64,000 nucleotides of DNA from assembly GCA_000277445.1 (NCBI GenBank), contig AJWJ01000070.1, positions 1 through 64,000 of the forward strand. The letters are read 5' to 3'. Positions 36,881 through 49,048 of this stretch are shown one piece after another (within the stretch, counting starts at the first letter, position 1; every line of letters begins with the position of its first letter). This stretch comes from Polysphondylium violaceum (taxonomy: Eukaryota; Evosea; Eumycetozoa; Dictyosteliales; Dictyosteliaceae). Position numbers and translations under genes: made by a program. Below the pieces are notes generated by a model. That model saw nothing but the letters and a program-made list of their open reading frames with translations, was not told where the DNA came from and made no database searches.

Positions 36881-37385
36881 TTAACCTAAGAAATTGAATA
36901 CAACAAGATGAAGAATTAAATTACAAAAGAGATAATCTGCAAAAGCTCTTTCAACAGAAATGGTTTTACCAAAATTATTAATTGGATTAATTTGAATTCT
37001 TAAACAAACTATTGTTGTTGATTATTGATTATTGATTGTTGATTGTTTATTATTATTGTTATTATATTGTGATCATTTATCAATTTGTGTTAATATAGTT
37101 ATGATTAGAGATTGAATAAGTAAAAAAAAGTATTCTATAATTACCAGTGAGAATAAAACAACCAACACAAGAAATAAATGAAGCTAAAAATGAATTGAAT
37201 GGAAAAGTACCAACTAAACAACAATAACCAAAAACAAAAACACCAGTCAAAAAAGTATAAATTAAAAAGAGATCAATGATCTTTAATTTCTGTGGTGTCT
37301 TTGAATAACTATCTGAAAATGATGAAATAATAGATGATAAGGTTAAATTATCACCTCTATTTTTAGTGGCTGTTGTTGAAGACAT
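36881..37385 (-). CDS. dad1: DAD1, oligosaccharyltransferase subunit
   Basis: Two exons (37145-37385, 36881-37008) give 122 residues. DAD1/Ost2 is a small ER membrane subunit of oligosaccharyltransferase, which N-glycosylates nascent proteins. Signatures are [46 protein letters not shown] and [20 protein letters not shown] ending in FLG. Three membrane segments are evident. The intron splits the ILT|VCLRIQ junction at phase 1. The start is shared in a 260-bp divergent spacer with the bromodomain gene. Confidence 0.96.
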
Positions 37386-37645
37386 TTTATTATTACTATT
37401 ATTAGAGATCTTAATACAATAGATAAAATGATAATAATAAAAATTAAAGATTGATTTTGATGATCATCAGTTTTTTTGCCCAAATTTTCATAATAAAAAA
37501 AAAGGTTGCTGTGAAGTTCTATTTTTTATTTTTTTTTCAAAATTTATTGAAATTTTTCAATGATTTTTTTTGATATATAATATATATATGTAAATATTTG
37601 TAAAACAAACTAGTGAATAGAAAGTAGAGAGAATTGGTATACAGA

Positions 37646-39064
37646 ATGGATGAACAAGACAATTATTTAAGAAAAGCAAACTCATCTATTGGTACACTAT
37701 TACTATTACATGTTATCAGTAAATATGAAATAGATAAACCAAATTTTGATTGGTCCAATGTGCAGGAGAAATTTGAAAAAATATTTGAAAATTTTGTATC
37801 TCAAGAGTTGCTAACTAAAAATGTTGCAGATAATATCATAAATGATTTATTTTCAAATCAAGAGGTATTTATTTATTGAATGATATGGTTATTACTATTT
37901 TATTTATTAATAATAATATATCTATATAGGTAACAAAAAATTATTATAATACACTTCAAAATGTATTTGCCAAAAATCATATAAATTTAGAAATATTCCT
38001 TAGAAATCATAGAAAAGAAGAATTAAATAAAGAAATACTCGATTTAGATTTAGCCATTAAAAGGAAAATATCTTTATTAGAACAATTAAAATTGGAACAA
38101 CAACAGCAACAACAATTAAAGAAATCCGGTGAAATTAGTAATACTGGAGGTAAAAAAAAATCAACTACAACAGCATCATCGTCAAATAATAATAGTAATT
38201 TAAATACAACTACAACACCACCAATAACACCTGTGTCACCAGCATTGGTGGATTTAGAAGATGCAAAAAAGAAAGAGGAAGCAAATAATAAGCGAGTGTT
38301 GATTGGTGCAATGTCAAAAGTTTGGAAATCTTTAAACTCACACAGATTTGCATATATATTTAGATACCCCATCACACACGAAGACGCTCCGGATTATGAT
38401 CAAGTTATCAAAAAAAGAATGGACTTGACGACTTTAAAAAAAAATTTAGATGACGGTGTATGTATTTAATACTTTTATACCCTTGCACAAAATGCGATGC
38501 GATGTACACATACTTACAGTCTGAACCTCATATTTAATAATTCAGCTCTATCATAATGTAACAGAGTTTAAAAATGAAATCATACTGATATTCAACAATG
38601 CAATGCAATACAATGCAGAGCATTCAGAGATTTTTAATATGGCAAATTCCATGAAAAAATATGCAGAAAAAGAGTTAGAGATTGTGTTTACAACAGAGGA
38701 ACTCTTGCAAAACAATACAAACTCGGGTGGTGGCAGCACGAGATCTGGGAGAACAAGTCTTCCATCGACCCCCAATACATTAAATCGAGGCAGAGGCAAA
38801 CAGCCTACACCCAAGAGAAAAAACAGCTCAAGTAATCTCGAGGATTACGGCTCGCCTATCTCTAATCCCAACACTCCCAGTCTAGATTCAAACCTTGAAT
38901 CGTCAGATCAGGAAACAGCCCCAATCTCAGCCCCCACACCCGCCTCTACCGAAAAAACACCCACCAGAAGAGGAAGAGCGGCAGCCACCACTACACCCTC
39001 AAAAACAGAACCACCCGTGACAACGCCTGCAAACGAGAAAAAAAATAAAAGACAAAAAACTTGA
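37646..39064 (+). CDS. BRD8-like bromodomain protein
   Basis: Three exons (37646-37864, 37930-38457, 38546-39064) give 421 residues. The bromodomain (about residues 205-300) spans the second intron: KVWKSLNSHRFAYIFRYPIT, KKRMDLTTLKKNLDDG, then LYHNVTEFKNEIILIFNNAM and QYNAEHSEIFNMA, closest to BRD8, a subunit of the NuA4/TIP60 histone acetyltransferase complex. The BC-loop Asn of acetyl-lysine binding is present (QYN). The N terminus has a SANT/Myb-like helical segment (GTLLLLHVISKYEID) and a coiled coil, as in BRD8. The C terminus is basic and Pro/Thr-rich with many TP sites. ATG 37646 is the first Met in frame. Confidence 0.9.
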
Positions 39065-39976
39065 CAAATTTTATCGATTGATCGAGCTCTGATTTATTTG
39101 GGAGCTCTAACAATAAATCTCAAATGTTGGCACCAAACAGGCATCTGACGCCTTTCTGTGTGATTATTGCCATATCAACACGAACCTTTGCATTCTTTTT
39201 TTTTTCGAAAAAATAAAAAAAATAAAAATCAAAAAAAATCAAAAAAAAACAAAAATTTTTTCACGTCAGGTAGGAAAATATCTAATCAGAACGCCACGTG
39301 AAAAAAAAAACAAAACAGACCCCCGTATATCATATTGGGTGTCAAAATCAAAAAAATGACCAAATTAGAGATATATTCTGAGAAATGTATTTTTATAAAA
39401 GTTTTTTTGCCACTAATCAATCGTCTAGCTTGTCAAGAACATCATAACATTTTTTTTTACTTTTCTAATTTTTTTTTAATTTTTTTAAGTTTTTTTTTTC
39501 ACGATATTATTTTTATTGTAAAAAAAGTCACCGGGAGACACGATCATTTGGTATTATTTATAATAAAGGGGTGGGATTGCTTTTTTTTTAAAAAAAAAAG
39601 TAAAAACGTGAGTTTTTGTTGTGTGTGTGTGTGTGTTATGTTGTGCAAATATTAAGCAAAGGGTCCCAGTGACAACACGTATATCTAATTTGTATTGCAT
39701 TATTATTATTATAATACAAATCTATATTTATTGTAAACATTAATATTCAGATATATCAGCAAGAGGGTTATATCATCAAACATAATAGTAATAATAGTAA
39801 TATTGACATTTATTTGTGTTCACCTTTTTTTAGATAAATATAAACTTGTATTTTTTTTTTTTCTTCACCCCCACATTTTTATTTATTTAAAAACGATCAT
39901 TTTCTAATCGAGAATTTAGATTTATTTATTTATAGAAAAAAAAAAAAAGAATATTTATGATATTATTTAATCAAAA
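39065..39976. other. 0.9 kb intergenic region
   Basis: Holds a GAGCTCT direct pair near 39083/39101, an E-box CACGTG (39295-39300), a nearby CACGTC, a (GT)7 run near 39621-39634 and numerous A and T runs. An open frame at 39335-39655 has poor coding character. It serves as the promoter of the LARGE-like gene. Confidence 0.45.
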
Positions 39977-41782
39977 ATGTATACAAGAAGAAGAGGTAGT
40001 TCCAATTATCTGAAGGCAGTCACTATATTATGCTTTTTTACGATTTTTATTTTCTATTTCAATAATCACTCACTTGAAGAAACCAGTAAAAATGTGGTCA
40101 TTAATCCAAGATTAAATCTTCAAATGAATGAGGATCAAAGTGCTGAAGAGAATACTGTTTATTCTCCTTCAAAGAATATAGAGTTTAAACCAAATATATA
40201 TGAAATACCTTCATCAAGACCTTCATCAAGACCTTCATCAATGCCTTCTTCAACACCTTCCTCAACACCTTCCTCAACACCTTCCTCAACACCTTCCTCA
40301 ACACCCACACCAACACCTACACCCACACCAACTCCAACAAATACAACAACACCAACACCAACTCCTACAAATACAACAACACCTACAATAACGCCTACAC
40401 CTAAACCTACAATACCTCCAACACCTAAACCTATAAAAAAATTCAATTTAACAGAGTGGTTGATACAAGAAACTATAGTTCAGCAAACAAGAGAACCACA
40501 AGAAGATTTTTATAGAGGATTGGAAGCTATTTTTGATACAATTCCATTTTATTCAAATGGCACAAAAGTTAGTTTTAAGAATGATAAAGATAATATAAAT
40601 AGTAACAGTGACAGTGATAGTAGTAATGTTGATAGTAGTAGTAATAATAATAGTGATGGTGATAGTAGTAGTGATAGTAGTAGTGATAGTAGGAGTAGTG
40701 GTAGTAGTAGTAGTAATAATAATAATAGTAAAACCGGTAGTGGTAATAATAATGAATATCCTTATAAAGTTTCAATTATTACACAAACTACAATCGATCG
40801 TTTGGATAAAATAGCAATAATGGCAGAAAGATGGAGAGCACCAATTTCAGTGGCAGTATTAATTAAAAACACAACAGAATTGGAAAGTTTAGATACATTT
40901 TTAAAAGAATCGTTAATTATTCGAGAGTATTGTGATATTCATGTTTTGATTGGTCAAAATACAAGATATCCTGTCAATAGTTTAAGAAATTTGGCCATTC
41001 AATATGCAAAGACTGATATTGTTGTTGTTATGGATGCCGACTTTGTAACACCTCTAGATTTCCATGATTATATAACAAACTACTTGGAATTCTTTTATAT
41101 TTCAAAAGCCAATCATCATATTTATGAAAAGTTTATTCCAAATCCCAGATTTACTATAAACAATCAAACCGATACAGAAAAACAATACTTGGACGTTGCT
41201 TTTATTGTTCCTTCTTTTTCAAGTTCATTGGATCCAAAACTATTGCCTGGTTATAAACCAGATTTAATTAAAGCAATTGAAAATGAATTGGTTTATCCTT
41301 CAAGTAAGTTATATATAACAAGTTTTTCTGCAATATTATAATTAACATTTATTATTATTATAGATATTAAAGTTTGTCCAAAATGTCATACAGCTACAAA
41401 TTATCCATTTTATTATCAAACAAATTATCCATATGAAAACAAATATAATTGGATTTATGAACCTTATTTAATATTTAATAGATCAAATGCAGAGCCTTTT
41501 GATGATCAATTAAAAGGCTATGGATTTGATAAAAATTCCCATTCATTTGCTATGGCAGCCAAAGGATTTCATTTTTTAACTTTGCCACATTCCTTTGTCA
41601 TTCATTTAAATCATCCATCATCAAATTGGCAAGGTCCATCGGTGAGAGATCAACAGTGGGATTCTCTTAGAGTACTTTGCAAATATATACAACATATAAA
41701 ACTCAAGTTTGGTTTAAACTTTGATCAAAGTTATTTTGGTGAACCTTTACAAGAAAATTGTTTTAGTTCACTGCATTGGTAA
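39977..41782 (+). CDS. LARGE/GT49-like glycosyltransferase, type II membrane
   Basis: Two exons (39977-41303, 41364-41782) give 581 residues. Residues 1-12 are cytosolic and basic (MYTRRRGSS), residues 12-28 are a membrane anchor (AVTILCFFTIFIFYF), then a stem of SSTP, PT and Ser/Asn repeats. The catalytic part has VSIITQTTIDRLDKI, NSLRNLAIQYAKTDIVVVMD with the metal-binding DADF, and after the intron NWIYEPYLIF, DDQLKGYGFDKNSHSFAM and HLNHPSS. This is the pattern of the GT49 domain of LARGE and B4GAT1 and of the Dictyostelium gnt family. It probably works in the Golgi on a glycoprotein or polysaccharide; the acceptor is unknown. Only one GT domain is present, unlike animal LARGE. Confidence 0.88.
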
Positions 41783-42120
41783 AAATTATTTTTAAAAAAT
41801 AATTTATCTATATATTTATTTAACCTACACATACATACAATCAATCAATTATAATAATAATAATAATAATTTCTAGTTTTATAATCAACTATAAAGAAAA
41901 AAAAAAAAAAACCAAATATTAACGATCAATTGATAAATATATATATTATTTTTTGATAATTAACCTTGGTAATAACAATCGTAAAAGGAATAACAACATA
42001 GTATATACACAAATAATTCACACAAAAGCAAATAAAATTTTATTATTAATAATAAAACAATATTAATTATTGCCTTGATCTTTATTTAAAAAAAAAAGTT
42101 TCCATTGAATAATCCCTGTA
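41783..42120. other. Intergenic between convergent genes
   Basis: AT-rich 3' flanks with an A14-like run near 41899 and several AATAAA-type poly(A) signals on both strands. No gene is seen. Confidence 0.45.
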
Positions 42121-43806
42121 TTACCATTTAATATTTAAAGCATTTGTTGATTTTTCAATACGATGATATTCTGTATGTAATTTTGTGTTTGAATCTTGGG
42201 AAAAATAACCATTGAGCCAAGAATTGTAAATTTCTTTGACAACAAGATTGTTTTGAGGATCTCTCATCAATTGATCGTTATAGTAGTTTTCAGAGTCTTG
42301 AGTAAAGGCCTTGTTGTCTTTTATACCGCCCTCTGATTTAATTTGGCCGCCGCCATTGATACAACCACTAGGACATGCCATCACCTCGACAAAATCATAG
42401 CCACAGTGTTTGTTTGTAGAGGTCGAGATTTTAATTTTTCTCACTATATTTTGAATGTTTCTGAATCCGTAGGCGAGAGCAAACGTGAATATTTTCTCCC
42501 CATTGACCATCAACGATGTCTCTTTGAAATCACTGTTTCTGCCAACCTTGTATTCGATATCTTTGTTTTGAATGTCCAAATTAAACAACTCTTTGGCAGC
42601 GTACTTGTAAATGAACTCCAAGTAGCCGCCAGACGAACCCTGTACACCAATGAATTTATCGTTGGCTCTGTCATAGTTTAAAAATGTTTCATCTCGAATC
42701 TCTGTTTCTGCTAAATTGTTGAAATCAATCTCTTTGTCTTTAAATAGATCGAGAATCTCTGATGTCGATAAAACACAATCAACATCTTTGGTATTAAATA
42801 TATCACTATAGAAATCATTTCTTGATGCTTCCAATTTCTTATCATAACATGGCATAATTGTAACATGATAAATATCTGATGGTCTATTGATAAATACATA
42901 ATATATTAGTACTATTGTTTTTAATAGTAACAACAACAATAACAACAACACCTTACTTTTTGTTTATCTTTTCAGAAAAATAGTATTTTACAAGAGTTCC
43001 CATTATTTGTTGAGGAGATTTGGTTGTACTGATGTAGGGTAATATATAGTCACCATGTGTTTTCTCTGCATAACAAATCCAACCAGGACATGCAGATGCA
43101 AGCATTGGTAATGGTAAATCTATAGTTTTTTTATATCTTGCTACAAACTCATTGGCACTTTCCAACAATGAAAAGTCTCTGCTAAAGCTTGAATCAAATA
43201 AATAATTTATACCAAGTTGATTAAAGAATGTCGATAGTTTTTTATATACCTAAAGGAATATATGTATGTTAGCATACATGCATGGATATACAACAAGTAC
43301 ACACACAAAGCATCGAGATAACATATTTACTTACAGAAATAGGAGATAATTTAAAATGATTTGATAAAGATGCTCTTGATTGGGGTGAGAGTGTAACAAC
43401 AATAGTTTTAGTGCCATTGATGTTTGTTAAAAATTCTTGAACACTTTGAGCAGTGATTAATACACTCTCGGCAGATGTAATGCATCCACTACACGCCAAA
43501 CAATCATTCAAGGTAATCGTTGCTTTTTCCAATGTTTTTTCTGTTCCATCCTCAGATACCTCTACATAACTACCATCATTCTCGATTTTAATTTTTGATG
43601 TCCCCTTTTTTTTTGATGATTTTAATATTAGTATATTGTAATTTATCTGTATAGAAACATGATTCCTACTACTACTGCTAGTGTTGATACAATACATTTG
43701 GTTTAGTTTTTTCAATTTCAACTGGTTTTATGCATATTTGTGATGGGTTTATATAATCTAAATCTGTTAATTTTAAAATAGATGAAAATTTATCTTCTCC
43801 ACTCAT
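42121..43806 (-). CDS. Nar1/IOP1, cytosolic Fe-S assembly factor
   Basis: Four exons (43696-43806, 43335-43646, 42957-43249, 42121-42883) give about 492 residues. Nar1 is the [FeFe]-hydrogenase-like carrier of the cytosolic iron-sulfur assembly (CIA) pathway. The N terminus reads [19 protein letters not shown], then CLACSGC gives the first cluster with the Cys of the first exon. The hydrogenase-like part has [27 protein letters not shown] and [17 protein letters not shown]. The protein ends in Trp (LNIKW), the terminal residue by which Nar1 contacts the CIA targeting complex in other eukaryotes. All joins keep frame. The acceptor at 43647 is the least certain because the residues around it (NINYNILIL) look unusual. 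Confidence 0.93.
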
Positions 43807-44028
43807 CTTTGTATTTGATAGAGAACTAGTAAATATATTGTCGTCGTCGTTTTTTAAATGGATGAAGACACATGGTTGGCGAAAAAATAAAATTAATGAA
43901 AATTTTTTTTTTCTTTTTTTTTTTTTTTTTTTTATTGATTACTCACAAAGAGAACCACCTTCTTTTTTTAAAACTAAACCACCACCATATTTAGATCTTT
44001 GTCCATAAAAGATATAAAGGATACTCAT
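43803..44028 (-). other. Candidate upstream ORF / 5' leader exon of nar1
   Basis: An ATG at 44028 opens a 27-codon stretch (MSILYIFYGQRSKYGGG and on) ending at a GTGAGT donor (43946). Splicing to an acceptor at 43826 would give a 34-residue ORF whose TGA overlaps the nar1 ATG as ATGA (43803-43806). Without splicing it stops shortly after the donor. It could be a translated upstream ORF or simply leader sequence. Confidence 0.35.
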
Positions 44029-44106
44029 TACGATTTATTACATTTGTGTACTGTAATAGAGGAGTGGTAGTAGTAGTAGTAGTAGTAGTAGTTACACAAG
44101 AAGAAA
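43807..44106. promoter_or_regulatory. Divergent region nar1 / zinc transporter
   Basis: 300 bp between two head-to-head starts. It includes the possible nar1 leader exon, a T23 run (43911-43933) and a TAGTAG-type repeat at 44066-44092 just before the transporter ATG. Confidence 0.5.
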
Positions 44107-46338
44107 ATGAGTGGATCTTCATTTAGTAACAATAATAGTATTTCCAATGGATTCTCCAAGTATACTAAAAATAGTAGTCAATCATTGATTATACTATTGT
44201 TTGGAAGCAAGGCAGTTAGAGCATGTTGTACTATATTGTTGTATTTCATTTTACAGCAATACAGTTTAATTAGTACATCATTCTATTTGACATTGTTTTC
44301 ATCGATTATGTTTATAGCCTATGAAAAGCCATGGACTTTAATCACTCATGGTGGACTTAGACCATCTCAAATTAAAAAGATTATCTATTTATCATTGTTT
44401 GGTATATTTATTCAATTGACTTGGAATGCATCTATTAAATATATTGGTCCGACCGGAAGTATTTTGGCTTCAGATTATACTCATTCAACTTATCCTTTTT
44501 TATTTAATTCAATTTTAAATGCAAATTATTTATCTGCTGATTTAGTAAGTGTTGTTGTATGATATGATTCTACAATTATATACTAATACAAACATATATA
44601 GTTAAGAGCATCAGGTATGCTTATTGCAGGTTATTTAGCTATACCCTGGTTTACACCATCATCATCATCATCAATAACCACCAATACAGGATATTCACCA
44701 TTTGTTATATTTTTAATGGGTGTATTTTTCTTGGTATTACATAATATTTTAAATTTAATTCAACGTTTAATGGTAAAGAAATGGTCAAATCCAGGTAGTA
44801 AAGATAAACTACATTCTTTGGCAACTGGTATTTCAACTATTATTTTATTTATCTTTAAAACTATTAATGATGTAATTATTAATTATTTTTATTTAATTTA
44901 TTATTATTTAATTTAATTTATTAATTTCTAAATTATTTAATATATATTAAAGTCAAATGAATCAAATGGAACATATTCAAATAATAATATAACATTTGGA
45001 CAAATAATATTATTTATTATTATTTCATTTTCATGTATATTTTATAATTATTTTATTGAAGCTATATCTGAACAACAACTTGGTTTATTGGTATTGAGTA
45101 AAGCAAGTTTAACAGCCACATTATTATTTAGTATTATTACTGGTTTATTTACTGGATACACCTTTTTCCATCCAATTTTAATTATTAGTTTTATTTTGAT
45201 CCTCACATCTATTCATATTATATTTTCAAAAGATACTGATGTACTTCAACAAGCACAAGGTAAAGGTGGCGCATTGAATTTTAGTGGCAGTGCTAGTGGT
45301 CACCACAATAGAGATGGTCATTATTTTAGTATAGTCAAAGATATTTTGGGTCAAATCATAGAGAAACCAACCTCTAGAAGAATATTTACATTTTTAATTA
45401 TCAATTTGATGTTTATGTTTGTTGAAATGACCTATGGTATTTGGACCAATAGTTTGGGTTTAATTACCGATGCCTGTCATATGTTGTTTGATGCAACCGC
45501 TCTTTTCATTGCTTTGGTGGCCGAAGTTATCTCTCAATGGAAAAAGAACGACACCTATTCCTATGGCTATGGTAGATTCCAAGTATTGTCTGGTTTTGTA
45601 AATGGTATTTTCTTGATCTTTATCTCTATCACCATTTTAATGGAATCGATTGAAAGATTAATGGAACCACCCGAAATCAACACCGACAAGTTGCTCTTGG
45701 TCTCTGTACTTGGCTTCATTGTCAATTTGGTTGGTATATTTTCATTCCATGGCGATCATGGCCACAGTCATGGTGGTCATAGTCACGGTGGTGGCGGTGG
45801 TCATAGTCACGGCGGCGGTCACAGTCACGGTGGCCACAGCGAATCAAATCATGGTGGCTTATTGGGTACTGAAGAACCAAAGAAAAAGAGAAATGTCAAT
45901 ATTGATGGTGTATTTTTACATTTACTTGCAGATACATTGGGCAGTGTTGGTGTTATTGTATCATCACTTATCATTCAAATTTGGGGATACACAATGGCCG
46001 ATCCAATCTGTTCACTTTGTATTAGTATTTTAATTTTCCTAAGTGTCTTGCCATTGATTAAAACCACTGGTAAAACTCTTTTACAATGTACACCAGAATC
46101 CATTGAACCAAATCTCTATACAATCAATCAAAAGATTTCAAATGTTCAAGGTGTAACTCAATTGGTCAACTATCACTATTGGAGTCACTATGACGAAATG
46201 AATGTCGCCACATTGAAATTATCAATCACCTCTGATGCAAATCAACAAAAAGTAAGAAAAGCAATTTCAAAAATTCTCAAAGAATATTCTATTCAAGTGA
46301 CTTCAATTGAATTTATTCTTCCAATAGAATATAAATAA
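44107..46338 (+). CDS. Zinc transporter, ZnT5/Msc2-type CDF
   Basis: Three exons (44107-44544, 44602-44871, 44953-46338) give 697 residues. This is the long form of the cation diffusion family: about ten extra membrane segments first, then the six-segment CDF domain. Zinc sites are in SLGLITDACHMLFDATALF and DGVFLHLLADTLGSVGV (two HxxxD pairs). Between segments IV and V is a His/Gly-rich loop (GHSHGGHSHGGG and on). This arrangement matches ZnT5 and yeast Msc2, which load zinc into the early secretory pathway as heteromers with ZnT6-type partners. Both introns are phase 0. The stop codon lies in TAAATAAATA. A 30-bp inverted-repeat element starts 41 bp further on. Confidence 0.93.
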
Positions 46339-47456
46339 ATATTATTGAACTGATATCAAAATACTATTCAAATATCTAATGAATTATCATATGACAAGAA
46401 ATAAATATACATCTTATATTAAATTTTTTTGAAAATGAAAAAAAAAAATCAAAACACTTTTTTTAAGCAACTTTCGGCCCATAATCTAAAATTTAGATAT
46501 GTCACTATTTTAGAAATCACATGTTGCAGAATCAAATTTTTTACTTTTCTAAGTCTCTTGATGAGATACATGGTAATAAGTCAATTCACTGCTGATTGCC
46601 CTCCTCACTTGAGAAGAATAAAAATAGGCCATCTAGCTATGCCGTAACTCGTGTAAGTTGATATACTGATCGGGTCGCGGTGCGAAAGTATTCCAACACT
46701 TTTTATCTCTTAATTAAAAAAATAAATGAAAATGAACTTGTAAATCAGATTAATTAATAATATATTATTTATATTTATTTCTTGTCATATGATAATTCAT
46801 ATAATTGTGATCTGAATTCAAAAGAATTTGTATTTCACGCGTGTGGGGAAAATTATACTTTTATTATAAAATGTGTTTCTCTGTTCACTATGGGGGGTAA
46901 TATAGTTTTTGAAAAAAAAAAAAAAGAATAAAAAATTATATAGCATTTTAATTGAATCAAGTTGATTCAGATATCTGACATCACATTGGTTTTTTAATGA
47001 TTATTATTAATTATTAATTATTATTATTCATTTCCATTACTCATAAACTGATTGGTCTCTTTTCTCAAAAAAAGAATCATATGATAGCCTCATCTTGAAA
47101 CCACTCAGTACTCGGTTATATAAACCCCAAAACAAAAGTTGATGTAAGCCACAAACGTTGGGTGAGGTTGAAAAAAAATGAAAATTTTCAAAAAAAAAAA
47201 AAATACTCTCACATAAAGTGGTGTATTTGCACACACAATTTTAATTTTTTTTTTTTTTTAATTTTTTTTAGTAAAAAATTTTTCATGATTTTATAAAGCG
47301 TGTGTTTGTGTGTGTTATACTTTTTCTAAATTATTTATTTTTATCCACCTACACTAGTTGAGATAAAACGATTGTTGTTTGTTTAGTTTAGTTTAGTTAG
47401 TTTGTGTGTGTTTGTAATACATAATATATATATATCAGTAATATAGTAATAAGAAA
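46339..47456. other. 1.1 kb intergenic region with inverted-repeat element
   Basis: Contains the 422-bp inverted-repeat element (46379-46800), a GC-rich patch inside it (46640-46700), a TATATAAA box near 47117, and A/T runs. Apart from these there is no recognisable gene. Confidence 0.5.
46379..46800. mobile_element. MITE-like element with perfect 30-bp terminal inverted repeats
   Basis: The 30 bp at 46379-46408 (ATGAATTATCATATGACAAG and on) are the exact reverse complement of 46771-46800; 362 bp lie between. Just inside the arms the match becomes imperfect. There is no coding capacity, so if mobile it would depend on a transposase elsewhere. I cannot see a clear target-site duplication, so a structured 3'-UTR or regulatory repeat is also possible. 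Confidence 0.5.
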
Positions 47457-48477
47457 ATGTTGGTTAAAGAATTTCGTGTTGTTCTTCCATTAACTGTCGA
47501 TGAATATCGTGTAGGTCAACTTTATTCAGTCGCCAAAACTAGTTCACAAGAAACCTCAAATGGTGAAGGTGTTGAAGTTTTAATCAATGAACCATATAAA
47601 AACGAAGAGGAAGGTCATGAAGGTCAATTCACTCACAAAATTTATCATTTAGGCAGTCGTCTTCCAGGTTGGATTAGAGCTCTCATCCCATCCAGTGCTC
47701 TTAAATTGGAAGAAAGAGCTTGGAATGCTTATCCATACTGTAAAACTGTTTTAAAGAGTCCATTTTTAGGTGACTCTTTTACCTTTATCATTGAATCTCG
47801 TCATGCTCAAGATAATGGTTCAACTGAAAATGTATGTTTACTTTAGCAATCAACCATCTCTTTATCTACATAATCTAACACAAATTTAATCTTTTTATTT
47901 TTTCATACTCAAATATCTATATATCACGTCTTATCTCAAAATTTTGGTGCACTACACTCATCATCAACAAAAAAAAATGAATAGAAAAAAAAAAAAAAAA
48001 ACCAAATCACAATTCAATATTTAGATTCACAATTTATCTGCCAAAGATTTGAAATCTAGAGATTTAGAAGTTATAGATATTACCAATGATGTTGATAAAA
48101 AAGAATATAAAGCAGAAGAAGATCCAACTCTTGTCAAATCAGAGAAAGCCAATCGTGGTCCATTGAAAAAGGGTGAATGGATGAACAGTCAAGATCATCC
48201 AGTCATGTGTTGTTATAAATTGGTAACTGTCGAATTCAAATGGTTTGGTTTCCAAACCAAAGTAGAAAACTTTATGATGAAAATTGAAAAAGATCTTTTC
48301 ACTAAATTCCACAGACAAGTTTATTGTTGGTTAGATGATTGGTTTGGTATGTCTATGGAAGACGTTAGAGCCTATGAACTTAAAGTTAAAGAAGATCTTA
48401 AAAAGAAAATTGAAGACGGTCAAAAAGGTGAAAAGGGTGATAAAGAAAAAGAAGAAAAACCAGAAAAGACTAAATAA
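47457..48477 (+). CDS. Class I phosphatidylinositol transfer protein
   Basis: Two exons (47457-47831, 48025-48477) give 275 residues, the normal PITP length. PITPs exchange phosphatidylinositol and phosphatidylcholine between membranes. Signatures are LVKEFRVVLPLTVDEYRVGQ, QLYSVAKTS, GQFTHKIYHLGSRLPGWIRA, AWNAYPYCKT, MCCYKLVTVEFKWFGFQ and FHRQVYCWLDDWFGMSMEDV. The C-terminal tail is Lys/Glu-rich. The intron is 193 nt and the join is phase 0 at ENIHNL. The window does not tell which of the dictyostelid Pit paralogues this is. Confidence 0.95.
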
Positions 48478-49048
48478 TTTTATTAATAATAACAACAATA
48501 ACAATATAATATTACATTTTTTTTAAAAACAACAACATACATTGTTATTTCTTTATCTCTCCATTTGAATTTTAATATTGTTTGGATCTATTCTCCAAAA
48601 CCTTTTAAATGTTGAAAAAAATCTCATATAAATGTATCGATTGTCTTTAGAAATTGGAGCTCATATCAATCCGGTAATATGTCTAAATTTCGGATAATTC
48701 AGGGAGATATAATATAATTGAGATATGTGGAATATTAAAAAAGAACTATAAAAAGAAAATACACCATAAGCACACTTAATTATATTATTTGGAACAACCA
48801 CTTGTATCAGTTATAGGAGCCCTTTGCTCATTGAGGTTTTTTTGTCTTCATTCAAAATTAAAATTTACTCAAAAATTTTGTTTCATGTGAAAGGTTCTGT
48901 TACTTTAGTTCTTAAGCACTGTCAAGTTCATGTCCACGAAAAATAAAATGATATCGTTGGGATTGATAAACTATAATTATCATTTTAATTTACTATATAA
49001 CATTTTAATTTATTTATAAAAAGTAGGTGTCCAAACTATTGTAAGTTC
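48478..49048. other. Intergenic between convergent genes
   Basis: AT-rich 3' flanks with a slightly GC-richer patch near 48650-48710. No gene is seen. Confidence 0.45.

Noticed and set aside
39335-39655. 106-residue open frame on the plus strand
   Set aside because: It opens with a non-ATG codon, runs through homopolymer Phe/Lys stretches and has no recognisable domain; reads as A/T-rich intergenic sequence.
47037-47234. 65-residue minus-strand open frame
   Set aside because: Phe-rich, no ATG context and lies in the promoter of the PITP gene.
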